Origin: Halopseudomonas yangmingensis
GTDB taxonomy: Bacteria > Pseudomonadota > Gammaproteobacteria > Pseudomonadales > Pseudomonadaceae
Length of the DNA: 64,000 nt
Assembly: GCF_900114825.1 (NCBI RefSeq)
Contig: NZ_FOUI01000007.1
Coordinates: forward strand, 62,001-126,000
Reading direction: 5' to 3'
The position numbers and the translations under genes were made by a program. Below the pieces are notes generated by a model. The model searched no databases, was not told the DNA's origin, and worked only from the letters and a program-made list of their open reading frames with translations. Shown here piece after piece: positions 35,024 to 42,625 of this stretch. Position 1 is the stretch's first letter. Each line of letters opens with the position of its first letter.

Positions 35024-35597
35024 ATTCGGCGTTGTCAGCCTGCGGCGTGGCACGGCGCACGGCATTGATGACCACCGGGTTGCGCGGTACGTCACTGTGC
35101 ATGCCCTGGCGACCGGTCGACACCTTGGCAATGGTTTCCACCACCTGCTGGCCGTTGACCACCTGACCGAACACGGCATAGCCGAAGTCACGACCGCCAT
35201 GGTTGAGGAAGTCGTTGTCGTTGACGTTGATGAAGAACTGGCTGGTGGCACTGTCGACCACATTGGTGCGGGCCATGGCAACGGTGTAGCGGTCATTGCG
35301 CAGGCCGTTGTCGGCCTCGTTCTTGATCGGCTCACCGACTGCGCGCTGCTTCATGTCTGGGGTGAAACCGCCGCCCTGAATCATGAAGCCGGGGATCACC
35401 CGGTGGAAGATCAGCCCGTCGTAGTGACCGGCATCAGCATAGCGCAGGAAGTTGGCCACACTGATCGGTGCCTTGTCCTGATTGAGTTCCAGTTCGATGT
35501 CACCCAGCGAGGTAGCGAGGATCACCCGCGGATTTTCGGCCAGCGCGTACTGGCTGGCGAGAGTCAGGGCGAGGCCGGCGAGCAGGGGTTTGAGCAT
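35022..35597 (-). CDS. ppiA: Periplasmic peptidyl-prolyl cis-trans isomerase (cyclophilin, PpiA type)
   Basis: The 191-residue protein has a signal peptide (~1-20, YALA-ENPR) and a cyclophilin domain: [32 protein letters not shown] with the catalytic Arg ([13 protein letters not shown], ~79-91), and [18 protein letters not shown] near the C-terminus. It speeds proline isomerisation during periplasmic folding of outer-membrane proteins. A variant is that the C-terminus carries ~20 extra residues ([22 protein letters not shown]). It lies 29 bp downstream of a hydrolase gene. Confidence 0.94.
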   Translation of the reverse strand: MLKPLLAGLALTLASQYALAENPRVILATSLGDIELELNQDKAPISVANFLRYADAGHYDGLIFHRVIPGFMIQGGGFTPDMKQRAVGEPIKNEADNGLRNDRYTVAMARTNVVDSATSQFFINVNDNDFLNHGGRDFGYAVFGQVVNGQQVVETIAKVSTGRQGMHSDVPRNPVVINAVRRATPQADNAE

Positions 35598-35626
35598 GGG
35601 CAGTCTCCAGTTGAATGGGTCAGTGT

Positions 35627-36433
35627 TCAGGATTCAGTGACAGCAGGTTGCCGGCAGCTGGCGAGAAAGTCCAGCAGCAGGCGGTTGAAGGCTTCGGGCT
35701 GATCGACTGGTGTGGCGTGTCCGGAATCCTCGACCACCGCCAGCCGCGCATCGCCCAGCAGACTGACATATTCGCGCTTTTTCTCCACCGGGGTGTAGTC
35801 GCGGTCACCGCTGACCACCAGTACCGGACAATTGATGCGATCCAGGCGCTTGCTCACCCCCCAGCCAATCAGGGCGCGCAGTGAGGCCAGGTAGGCACGC
35901 CGGTCATTTTCCTTCCAGCGTTGCTCGAAGATCGCGCGCAGTTCTGCCTGTTCGGGTTTGGGCAGTAACAGTCTGGCCAGCCCGTGGGCGACGGTCGGCA
36001 GCGGCAGCACATGGGCAAAGAACAACCGCTTGGCAACCATGGCGTATTCGGCTGGCCGACGGGGGATCAGCTCGGGGCCGCTGTTGATAATGGTCAGGCT
36101 ACCGGGAATCTGCGGGTGGTCGGTGGCCAGCTGGAAGGCGATCATCCCGCCCATCGATATACCGACTATATGCGGCCGTTCCAGTTGCATCTGCTCGATA
36201 AAGGCCCGGCAGTCCTCGGCAAAGGCCTTGATGCTGTAGCCGCGTGGCGGCTTGTCGCTGGCACCATGACCACGCATATCCAGCGTCAGTACGCGGTAGT
36301 GCGGGAGCAGTGCGGGCAGCTGGTGTTCCCAGTCGCGGCCGCTGGAACCCAGACCATGGATCAGCAGTACCGCCGGGCCCTGGCCCTGGTCGGTGTAGTG
36401 CAGGCGGCAGCCGTTGAGCATCAGATCAGGCAT
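35627..36433 (-). CDS. Alpha/beta hydrolase
   Basis: The 268-residue hydrolase has the [17 protein letters not shown] oxyanion region (~25-41), the nucleophile elbow [10 protein letters not shown] (~91-100, Ser nucleophile) and the catalytic His in [13 protein letters not shown] (~240-252). The acid is probably the Asp in [11 protein letters not shown]. It is close to 3-oxoadipate enol-lactonase-like hydrolases; the substrate is unknown. The ATG at 36433 has GGAG 9 bp upstream; the TTG at 36439 is possible. It sits between a LysR gene and ppiA, all leftward. Confidence 0.9.
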   Translation of the reverse strand: MPDLMLNGCRLHYTDQGQGPAVLLIHGLGSSGRDWEHQLPALLPHYRVLTLDMRGHGASDKPPRGYSIKAFAEDCRAFIEQMQLERPHIVGISMGGMIAFQLATDHPQIPGSLTIINSGPELIPRRPAEYAMVAKRLFFAHVLPLPTVAHGLARLLLPKPEQAELRAIFEQRWKENDRRAYLASLRALIGWGVSKRLDRINCPVLVVSGDRDYTPVEKKREYVSLLGDARLAVVEDSGHATPVDQPEAFNRLLLDFLASCRQPAVTES

Positions 36434-36457
36434 CGGCAAGGTCTCCGGAGCATTGCA

Positions 36458-37345
36458 TCAGGCGTTGGAATGGCTGATCAGCAGATCGGCCAGTATGCGG
36501 GTGGCCGGGCCGGGTTGGCGGTCGCGGGCACTGTAGAGAAACATTGAATGTTCGCGCCGGCCACCCTCGGGCAGCGGCAGTGGCAGCAGTCGACCGCTGG
36601 CGATCAGTTGCTCGACCTGTTGCAGTGGCAGCCAGGCGAAGCCCAGACCGCTGGCCACTAGCTGTGCCGCAGTGGACAGGCTGGTGACCGTCCAGCGTTG
36701 TTCGGCGCCGAGCCAACCGGTATCGCGTGGCTGGCGTTGGCCGGAATCGCGGATCACCACCTGCAGGTGCTGCTCCAGATCCTGCACACCCGGCTGGCGT
36801 TGTAGCTGATGCAGCGGGTGTTGCGGGTTGGCTACTGCGATAAAGGTCACGGTATTCAGCTGCTGCGGCAGAAAGCCGGTAATGCTCAGGCCGGAAATCG
36901 CCAGATCGGCATGCCCGCCGATCAGGCGCTCCTCGACGCCGGAGAGCACCTCCTCGCGCAGCTGTACGCGGCAGCCACGGCTTTGCGGCATAAAGGCCTG
37001 CAGCGCGGCGGCCAGCCGTTCGGTGGGGTAGGCGGCATCCACTACCAGGCGGATTTCCGCTTCCCAGCCCTGATCCAGGGTATGGGCGAACTGCTCCAGC
37101 TGGCTGGCGCGGCTAACCAGCTCGCGTGAGCGGCGCAGCAGTACCTCGCCGGCCTCGGTCAGTACCGCCTTGCGGCCTTCGATTTCCAGCAGGGCAATGC
37201 CCAGCTGCTCCTGCATTTTTCCCACCGTGTAGCTGACCGAAGACTGCGAGCGATGCAGGGCCTCGGCGGCCTGGGCAAAACCGCCGTGGTCGACCACGGC
37301 TTGCAGGGTGCGCCATTGATCCAGGGTAACGCGGGGTGCTTTCAT
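36458..37345 (-). CDS. LysR-family transcriptional regulator
   Basis: The 295-residue protein has an N-terminal winged helix-turn-helix: TLQAVVDHGGFAQAAEALHRSQSSVSYTVGKMQEQLG (key AAEALHRSQSSVS, ~25-37) and a LysR substrate-binding domain in the rest. It is divergent from a small secreted-protein gene (gap 82 bp), and upstream of the hydrolase gene, both possible targets. The ATG at 37345 is preferred because AAGGA lies upstream; starts at 37357 and 37369 are in frame. The ligand is unknown. Confidence 0.92.
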   Translation of the reverse strand: MKAPRVTLDQWRTLQAVVDHGGFAQAAEALHRSQSSVSYTVGKMQEQLGIALLEIEGRKAVLTEAGEVLLRRSRELVSRASQLEQFAHTLDQGWEAEIRLVVDAAYPTERLAAALQAFMPQSRGCRVQLREEVLSGVEERLIGGHADLAISGLSITGFLPQQLNTVTFIAVANPQHPLHQLQRQPGVQDLEQHLQVVIRDSGQRQPRDTGWLGAEQRWTVTSLSTAAQLVASGLGFAWLPLQQVEQLIASGRLLPLPLPEGGRREHSMFLYSARDRQPGPATRILADLLISHSNA

Positions 37346-37427
37346 GGTGGATGGCATGTCCTTGAACATCGGCCTATTGTAGGTAACCCAAGTGATCTTT
37401 GCAGTCCATCACTGGACAGGAGACTAT

Positions 37428-37748
37428 ATGAACAGGGTATTGGCGATACCGCTGCTGCTGTGCAGCAGCCTGGCGCTGGCACAGATGTTTCCCATTGACC
37501 TGGAGCTGCGTGCCGAAGGGCTGGCGATGCTGGCGCGCACCGGCAGCCAGGACAATCTGGTGACCCTTGAGCTGGCCAATCAGGGGGCTGCTCCGGCCAG
37601 CTGCCGGATACGCTGGGTCAACGGCCCGGAGCGCCCGCCGGAGCAGCGCACGCTGCTGCAACCGGGCGAACAACGTATCCTGCATCAGGCGCTGCAGCGG
37701 CATGTGACCCGGGTACGGGTGCATGTTGATTGTCAGCCGCCGGACTGA
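37428..37748 (+). CDS. Small secreted protein of unknown function
   Basis: This 106-residue protein has a signal peptide (~1-19, SLALA-QMF). The mature ~87-residue domain has two cysteines, in PASCRIRW and HVDCQPPD, that could form a disulfide. It looks beta-rich (LELRAEGLAML, LVTLELANQG, RVRVHVDC), like a small immunoglobulin-like fold. The start ATG has AGGAG 6 bp upstream, so it is a well-formed gene. It is divergent from the LysR gene. I do not recognise a family. Confidence 0.75.
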   Translation: MNRVLAIPLLLCSSLALAQMFPIDLELRAEGLAMLARTGSQDNLVTLELANQGAAPASCRIRWVNGPERPPEQRTLLQPGEQRILHQALQRHVTRVRVHVDCQPPD

Positions 37749-37816
37749 ATGGCTTGCGCGCAATAGCTGCCATCCACACCGATGATGGCGATGACCTTGC
37801 CTTGCAAGTCCTGCAT
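37733..37816 (-). CDS. Very short ORF (27 codons) with a ribosome-binding site; possible gene remnant
   Basis: The ATG at 37816 is preceded by GGGAG 8 bp upstream and encodes MQDLQGKVIAIIGVDGSYC and a few more residues before TGA at 37735. The start (LQGKV.AI.G) resembles the first strand and glycine turn of an SDR, so it may be the decayed start of a deleted SDR gene. It could also be a real micropeptide or chance. Its last bases overlap the end of the secreted-protein gene on the other strand. Confidence 0.25.
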   Translation of the reverse strand: MQDLQGKVIAIIGVDGSYCAQAIQSGG

Positions 37817-37902
37817 GGTTGCACTCCCGTGATTGACTGAAAAGGGCAGTGACAACCATTGCACAGTCGATACGGCGAAACAATGACAGGGATCAGAAAA
37901 GC

Positions 37903-37931
37903 AAAAACCCCGGTGCAGGCACCGGGGTTTT
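37903..37931 (-). terminator. Bidirectional hairpin terminator downstream of tRNA-Asn
   Basis: AAAAACCCCGGTG-CAGG-CACCGGGGTTTT: a 9-bp GC stem with A/T flanks on both sides, beginning 5 bp beyond the tRNA 3' end in the leftward direction. It also faces the rightward small secreted gene. Confidence 0.88.
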
Positions 37932-37936
37932 CATGT

Positions 37937-38012
37937 TGGCTCCGCGACCTGGACTCGAACCAGGGACCCAATGATTAACAGTCATTTGCTCTACCGACTG
38001 AGCTATCGCGGA
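37937..38012 (-). tRNA. tRNA-Asn (GTT)
   Basis: A 76-nt cloverleaf on the minus strand. The acceptor stem is TCCGCGA (38012-38006) with TCGCGGA (37947-37941), discriminator G and encoded CCA (37939-37937). The D-arm carries GCTCAGTCGGTAGAGC, the anticodon loop is CTGTTAA giving anticodon GTT, and the T-arm has GGTTCGAGTCC. In P. aeruginosa a tRNA-Asn also lies beside the same aminotransferase gene. Confidence 0.97.
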
Positions 38013-38104
38013 TCGGATGCAGCGCACTTTACCAAAAAAATCTGCCCAGTCAAGGGCTTGTCAGCAATTTGCCGAACCTCGCCAAAGGTTCGGCAGGTCC
38101 CGTT

Positions 38105-39310
38105 TCAGGCGTCGCGCAGCACCGCAGCAATGGCCGTGGTGACTGCCGCAATATTGCCCTGATTCAGCGCCGCCACACAGATGCGGCCACTGCTGACCGC
38201 ATAGATGCCGTACTCGCTGGCCAGACGCGCCACCTGATCGGCGCTAAGGCCGGAGTAGGAGAACATGCCGCGCTGGCGCTGGATAAAGCCCATGTCCCGG
38301 CTGACCCCGGCGGCCTGCAGCTGCTCGACCATGGCCTGGCGCATGGCCTTGATACGCACGCGCATCCCGGCCAGCTCGTCTTCCCAGAGGGCGTACAGGT
38401 GCGCGTCGTTGAGAACGCGGGCAACCACCTTGGCGCCATGGATCGGCGGGTTGGAATAGTTGGTACGGATCACCCGCTTGAGCTGCGACAGCACCGGGGC
38501 TGTCTCGTCACGCTCGCCGGTGAGGATGGTCAGCGCGCCAACCCGCTCGCCATACAGCGAGAACGACTTGGAGAAGGAGCTGGCGATCAGCAGCGGCAGA
38601 CCGGATTCGGCAAACAGGCGCACCGCCACCGCATCGTCCTGCAGGTTCTCGCCAAAGCCCTGGTAGGCGATGTCGAGGAAGGGCACATGCTGGCGCCGCT
38701 GGATCACGTCGATTACCCGCGCCCAGTCGGCCAGACTCAGGTCAACCCCGGTCGGGTTGTGGCAGCAGGCGTGCAGCAGCACCACGCTGCCCTCGGGCAG
38801 GGCTTCGATGCCGGCGAGCATGCCGTCGAGGTTCAGCCCGTGGGTGGCCGGATCGTAATAGGGGTAGGTGACCACTTCATAGCCGGCGGCCTCGAACAGC
38901 GCCCTGTGGTTTTCCCAGCTGGGGTCACTGATGGCTACCAGCGACTTGCCGAGCTGGCGATGCAGGAAATCGGCACCCAGCTTGAGTGCGCCGGTACCGC
39001 CGAGTGATTGCGCAGTGACCAGTCGACCGGAGTCCAGCAGCGGCGAGTCCTGGCCGAACAGCAGGCGTTGTACCGCCGCGTCGTAGGCGGCAATGCCCTC
39101 CATTGGCAGGTAGGTGCGTGCCGCATGCTCGGCAACCAGTGCTTCCTCGGCGGCGGCTACCGCCTTCAGCAGCGGTACCTTGCCGGCCTCGTCGTAGTAC
39201 ACGCCCACGCCCAGGTTGACCTTGTTCGGCCGGGTATCGGCATTGAACGCCTCGTTGAGACCAAGGATGGGGTCGCGGGGGGCAAGCTCTACGGCGGAGA
39301 AAAGACTCAT
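38105..39310 (-). CDS. Aspartate/aromatic amino acid aminotransferase (class I, TyrB/AspC-like)
   Basis: The 401-residue PLP enzyme moves amino groups between aspartate or aromatic amino acids and 2-oxoglutarate. Lys248 in SSFSKSFSLYGERVG is the Schiff-base residue. HACCHNPTGVD (180-190) and FLDIAYQGF are also present, and RICVAALN near the C-terminus holds the carboxylate-binding Arg. The ATG at 39310 gives MSLFSAVELAPRDPIL, the usual start. It is divergent from uvrB (178 bp), as in P. aeruginosa. I leave the symbol open because tyrB and aspC cannot be told apart here. Confidence 0.94.
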   Translation of the reverse strand: MSLFSAVELAPRDPILGLNEAFNADTRPNKVNLGVGVYYDEAGKVPLLKAVAAAEEALVAEHAARTYLPMEGIAAYDAAVQRLLFGQDSPLLDSGRLVTAQSLGGTGALKLGADFLHRQLGKSLVAISDPSWENHRALFEAAGYEVVTYPYYDPATHGLNLDGMLAGIEALPEGSVVLLHACCHNPTGVDLSLADWARVIDVIQRRQHVPFLDIAYQGFGENLQDDAVAVRLFAESGLPLLIASSFSKSFSLYGERVGALTILTGERDETAPVLSQLKRVIRTNYSNPPIHGAKVVARVLNDAHLYALWEDELAGMRVRIKAMRQAMVEQLQAAGVSRDMGFIQRQRGMFSYSGLSADQVARLASEYGIYAVSSGRICVAALNQGNIAAVTTAIAAVLRDA

Positions 39311-39488
39311 GGTGGGCAAACTCTGAGCGGGTGAATGATCGGGTTCACTGCCCGAAACCGGACTGCCGGCTGCGTAAAATCGGGCGCGACATTATAAACA
39401 GAGGCAACCCCGGCATGCGAGTACTGCTCGGCCAGCATCCGTGGCAAATGCTATGATGGGCGCCCGTCGCAGCACCCGGAGTCGCCCC

Positions 39489-41501
39489 TTGAGCCAGTTC
39501 ACCCTGAAAACCCGTTTCCAGCCGGCCGGCGACCAGCCGGCCGCGATTGCCCAGCTGGTCGAAGGGCTGGAAGCCGGCCTGTCGCACCAGACCCTGCTCG
39601 GGGTGACCGGTTCGGGTAAGACCTTCAGCATTGCCAACGTGATTCAGCGGGTGCAGCGGCCAACCATCATCATGGCGCCGAACAAGACTCTGGCGGCGCA
39701 GTTGTATGGCGAATTCCGCGAGTTCTTTCCGGACAATGCGGTGGAGTACTTCGTTTCCTATTACGACTACTACCAGCCGGAAGCCTATGTGCCGTCGTCG
39801 GACACCTTTATCGAGAAGGACGCCTCGATCAACGACCATATCGAGCAGATGCGCCTGTCGGCGACCAAGGCGCTGATGGAGCGGCAGGATGCGATCATCG
39901 TGGCTACTGTGTCAGCCATCTACGGCCTGGGTGATCCGGAGTCCTACTTGCGCATGGTGCTGCATGTTGATCGGGGTGATCAGCTGGATCAGCGCCAGCT
40001 GCTGCGTCGCCTGGCCGAACTGCAGTACACCCGTAACGACATGGAGCTGGCACGTGCCACCTACCGGGTGCGCGGCGACGTGATCGATATTTTTCCCGCC
40101 GAATCCGAGCTGGAGGCCATCCGTATCGAGTTGTTCGACGACACCGTTGACAATATCTGCTTTTTCGATCCGCTGACCGGCGAGGTGCTTCGTCGCGTGC
40201 CGCGTGCCACCGTGTACCCGAAGTCCCACTACGTGACGCCGCGTGAGAACCTGCTGGAAGCGGTCGAGCAGATCAAGCTGGAGCTGGCCGACAGGCTCAA
40301 GGTGCTGCAGGAGCAGAACCGCCTGGTGGAGGCGCAGCGGCTGGAGCAACGCACGCGCTTCGATATCGAGATGATTCTGGAACTGGGCTACTGCAACGGC
40401 ATCGAGAACTACTCGCGCTATCTGTCCGGCCGCGAACCGGGACTGCCGCCGCCAACCCTGTTCGATTACCTGCCGCCCAACGCGCTGATGGTGATTGACG
40501 AGTCGCATGTTTCGGTGCCGCAGATCGGTGCCATGTACAAGGGCGACCGTTCACGCAAGGAAACCCTGGTGGAGTACGGCTTCCGTTTGCCTTCGGCCCT
40601 CGACAACCGGCCCATGCGCTTTGACGAGTGGGAGGCGATTTCGCCGCAGACGATTTTCGTCTCGGCCACCCCCGGCCCCTACGAGGAGGCGCATGCCGGG
40701 CGGATTGTCGAACAGGTGGTACGTCCCACCGGGCTGGTCGATCCGGAAATCGAGGTGCGTCCGGCGACCACCCAGGTCGATGACCTGCTGTCACAGATCC
40801 GTCAGCGGGTAGCGCAGGAGCAGCGGGTGTTGGTCACTACCCTGACCAAACGCATGGCCGAGGATCTGAGTGATTACCTGTCAGATCATGACGTGCGGGT
40901 GCGCTATCTGCATTCGGACATTGATACGGTGGAGCGGGTCGAGATCATCCGCGATCTGCGCACCGGGGTGTTCGACGTGCTGGTTGGTATCAACCTGTTG
41001 CGCGAGGGGCTGGATATGCCGGAGGTGTCGCTGGTGGCGATTCTGGATGCTGACAAGGAGGGCTTCCTGCGCTCCGAGCGCTCGCTGATCCAGACCATTG
41101 GCCGCGCCGCGCGCAACCTGCACGGCAAGGCCATCCTGTATGCCGACCGCATGACCGGCTCAATGCAGCGGGCGATCGACGAGACCGAGCGCCGGCGCAA
41201 CAAGCAGCTGGCGTTTAACGAAGCGCACGGCATAGTGCCGCGCGGGATAACCAAGAGTGTTACCGATATTCTTGAGGGGGCGGTGGTGCCGGGCAGTCGC
41301 AGCGGCAAGCGACGCAAGCTGAAGGCCGCCGAGGAGGGCGCCGATTACGCCGCCACACCACGTTCGGCCGCCGAAATCAGCAAGCGCATTGCCCAGCTGG
41401 AGGAACAGATGTACCGGCATGCGCGGGATCTGGAGTTCGAGTCAGCGGCACAGGTACGTGACCAGATCCATCAGTTGCGTGAGCAGTTGGTGACGGTCTA
41501 G
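39489..41501 (+). CDS. uvrB: UvrABC excinuclease subunit B
   Basis: The 670-residue damage-verification helicase-like subunit has Walker A GVTGSGKT (38-45), the beta-hairpin that grips DNA in [18 protein letters not shown], and the C-terminal UVR domain that binds UvrC ([24 protein letters not shown]; key LE.QM and LEFE.AA..RD). The start is TTG at 39489: it gives the usual N-terminus ([16 protein letters not shown]), with CGGAG about 8 bp upstream; the ATG at 39441 is 16 codons further. A search for a LexA box upstream found none convincing. Confidence 0.97.
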   Translation: MSQFTLKTRFQPAGDQPAAIAQLVEGLEAGLSHQTLLGVTGSGKTFSIANVIQRVQRPTIIMAPNKTLAAQLYGEFREFFPDNAVEYFVSYYDYYQPEAYVPSSDTFIEKDASINDHIEQMRLSATKALMERQDAIIVATVSAIYGLGDPESYLRMVLHVDRGDQLDQRQLLRRLAELQYTRNDMELARATYRVRGDVIDIFPAESELEAIRIELFDDTVDNICFFDPLTGEVLRRVPRATVYPKSHYVTPRENLLEAVEQIKLELADRLKVLQEQNRLVEAQRLEQRTRFDIEMILELGYCNGIENYSRYLSGREPGLPPPTLFDYLPPNALMVIDESHVSVPQIGAMYKGDRSRKETLVEYGFRLPSALDNRPMRFDEWEAISPQTIFVSATPGPYEEAHAGRIVEQVVRPTGLVDPEIEVRPATTQVDDLLSQIRQRVAQEQRVLVTTLTKRMAEDLSDYLSDHDVRVRYLHSDIDTVERVEIIRDLRTGVFDVLVGINLLREGLDMPEVSLVAILDADKEGFLRSERSLIQTIGRAARNLHGKAILYADRMTGSMQRAIDETERRRNKQLAFNEAHGIVPRGITKSVTDILEGAVVPGSRSGKRRKLKAAEEGADYAATPRSAAEISKRIAQLEEQMYRHARDLEFESAAQVRDQIHQLREQLVTV

Positions 41502-41520
41502 GTAACAGCTGCTGCGCCAG

Positions 41521-41628
41521 CGCGACAACCGATGACCTGTTCAGGACACGCCGTAAACCCATCCCTGGGGGCTCGCCGCTAGCCATCCCTGGCTATCGAC
41601 GGTCCTGAACAGGTCATCGGTCATCGCG
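41521..41628. repeat. 108-bp folded element with long inverted arms and two identical-loop hairpins
   Basis: Arms of 27 bp (41521-41547 and 41602-41628) are inverted repeats with 2 mismatches; the inner 20 bp are perfect. The middle holds two small hairpins, CCCA-TCCC-TGGG (41558-41569) and TAGCCA-TCCC-TGGCTA (41580-41595), each with the same 10-mer CCATCCCTGG. There is no T-run. The element follows uvrB and lies downstream (3') of the universal stress gene, which reads on the minus strand. On that strand both loops read CAGGGATG. It could be a REP/MITE-type repeat or a structured RNA. Confidence 0.8.
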
Positions 41629-41700
41629 CTCTGAATATCCGTGCAGTTGATCAGCGATTCCCCAAGGCCGCGCGTGCCCGGTTACCGCGTGGAATCAGTG

Positions 41701-42138
41701 CTACTCCGGCTTGCGCAGGCGCACGGCAATCACATCGCAGGGCGCGCCGTGCAGTACGTCGTTGGCGGTGGAGCCGAGCAGCAGGGCCAGGCCGTGACGG
41801 CCATGGCTGCCGACCATGATCAGATCGCAGTCCAGTTCCTTCGACAGCCGGTGGATTTCCTGACGCGGGTGGCCAAAGGCGATCTGCAACTGATCGGCCG
41901 GCAGTGCGTAGTCGGCGGCAAATGCCTGCATGCGTTCGCGGGCCTGTTCGAACTGCTGCTGTTGCAGGGTTGACAGGTCCATCGGTACATCGCCGCCGTA
42001 GGCCATGGCCAGAGGTTCGACCACATGCAGCAGGGTGACCTTGGCATCCAGGGCCTTGCCCAGTGCCATGGCGTGATCGGCGATGGCCCGGCATTCATCA
42101 ATCAGATCCACTGCAGCCAGCAGGTGTTTGTATAGCAT
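41701..42138 (-). CDS. Universal stress protein UspA family
   Basis: The 145-residue protein has the Usp Rossmann-like fold. It begins with LYKHLLAAVDLIDEC and has the ATP-binding motif VGSHGRHGLALLLGSTANDVLHGAPCDV (G2xG9xG(S/T), ~109-136). This is the UspA-like, nucleotide-binding type. It is isolated on the minus strand after a long gap and ends near the 108-bp folded element, which would lie in its 3' untranslated region. Confidence 0.93.
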   Translation of the reverse strand: MLYKHLLAAVDLIDECRAIADHAMALGKALDAKVTLLHVVEPLAMAYGGDVPMDLSTLQQQQFEQARERMQAFAADYALPADQLQIAFGHPRQEIHRLSKELDCDLIMVGSHGRHGLALLLGSTANDVLHGAPCDVIAVRLRKPE

Positions 42139-42371
42139 CGGCCCGTCTCCGCGTTGCCTTGTTATTAATGGTGCTGAATTTCGCCGGTTGCCCGGTTACT
42201 GTGCCGATACTAGGGCAGCACTGATGCTTTTGCCAGCTTGCGCGCGGCTGGCGTGTTTTGCCGCTATAGTGTCGCCTCTGCCTGTCGTGGTGGGCTGATG
42301 CTGCGCGCTGGAGGTTGCCAGTCGTGGTAATACCCATTTAAAGCGTACTGTCAGGGTTGGGTTGCAATGCA

Positions 42372-42401
42372 TTGATATTAATCACATTTGATTTTTATCA
42401 T
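42372..42401 (+). promoter_or_regulatory. Candidate promoter of fadBA
   Basis: TTGATA (42372-42377, 5/6 match) and TATCAT (42396-42401, 5/6) are 18 bp apart in an AT-rich region. The 5' leader would be about 215 nt, with the PsrA-like operator some 70 bp downstream of the start site. Confidence 0.4.
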
Positions 42402-42477
42402 GTTTGCCAATTCGATAACTGGTTCGCAGATTTTATTGACAAGGCGGGGGAATTCCCCGAAGGTGTGCGCACCCGAA

Positions 42478-42493
42478 TCAAACAAGCGTATGA
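42478..42493. promoter_or_regulatory. PsrA-like operator before fadBA
   Basis: TCAAAC-AAGC-GTATGA, a palindrome with one mismatch between half-sites. In P. aeruginosa, PsrA represses fadBA and is released by long-chain fatty acyl signals. The same half-sites, in reverse order, occur at 15457. It is placed 132 bp before the fadB ATG. Confidence 0.5.
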
Positions 42494-42625
42494 ATTCGTC
42501 TATCCGGCGACTCAGACAGCCTCGGGAACGTTCATGACAAGGTCAGGCCTTGGCGTCGAGCAGATAGTCGGCGTGCCAGGCCAGGCCCTGTTTCTCATGT
42601 GCTTTTATAGCGTGGAGATCAGTTG

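Larger units (their letters stand above)
42139..42625 (+). other. Long noncoding leader before fadBA
   Basis: This 487-bp gap is the largest without a gene. It contains an AT-rich stretch (~42365-42440), a -35/-10 pair, the 12-bp palindrome GGGGAATTCCCC (42447-42458), a PsrA-like operator (42478-42493) and GGAG (42614-42617) before fadB. An open frame starting TTG at 42357 and ending at 42626 shows no gene-like codon pattern and I do not call it. The first ~200 bp hold the promoter side of the stress gene. Confidence 0.5.

Noticed and set aside
39311-39488. LexA box for SOS control of uvrB
   Set aside because: No CTGT-N8-ACAG match in the gap; the nearest CTG...CAG is too short. SOS control of uvrB cannot be claimed.
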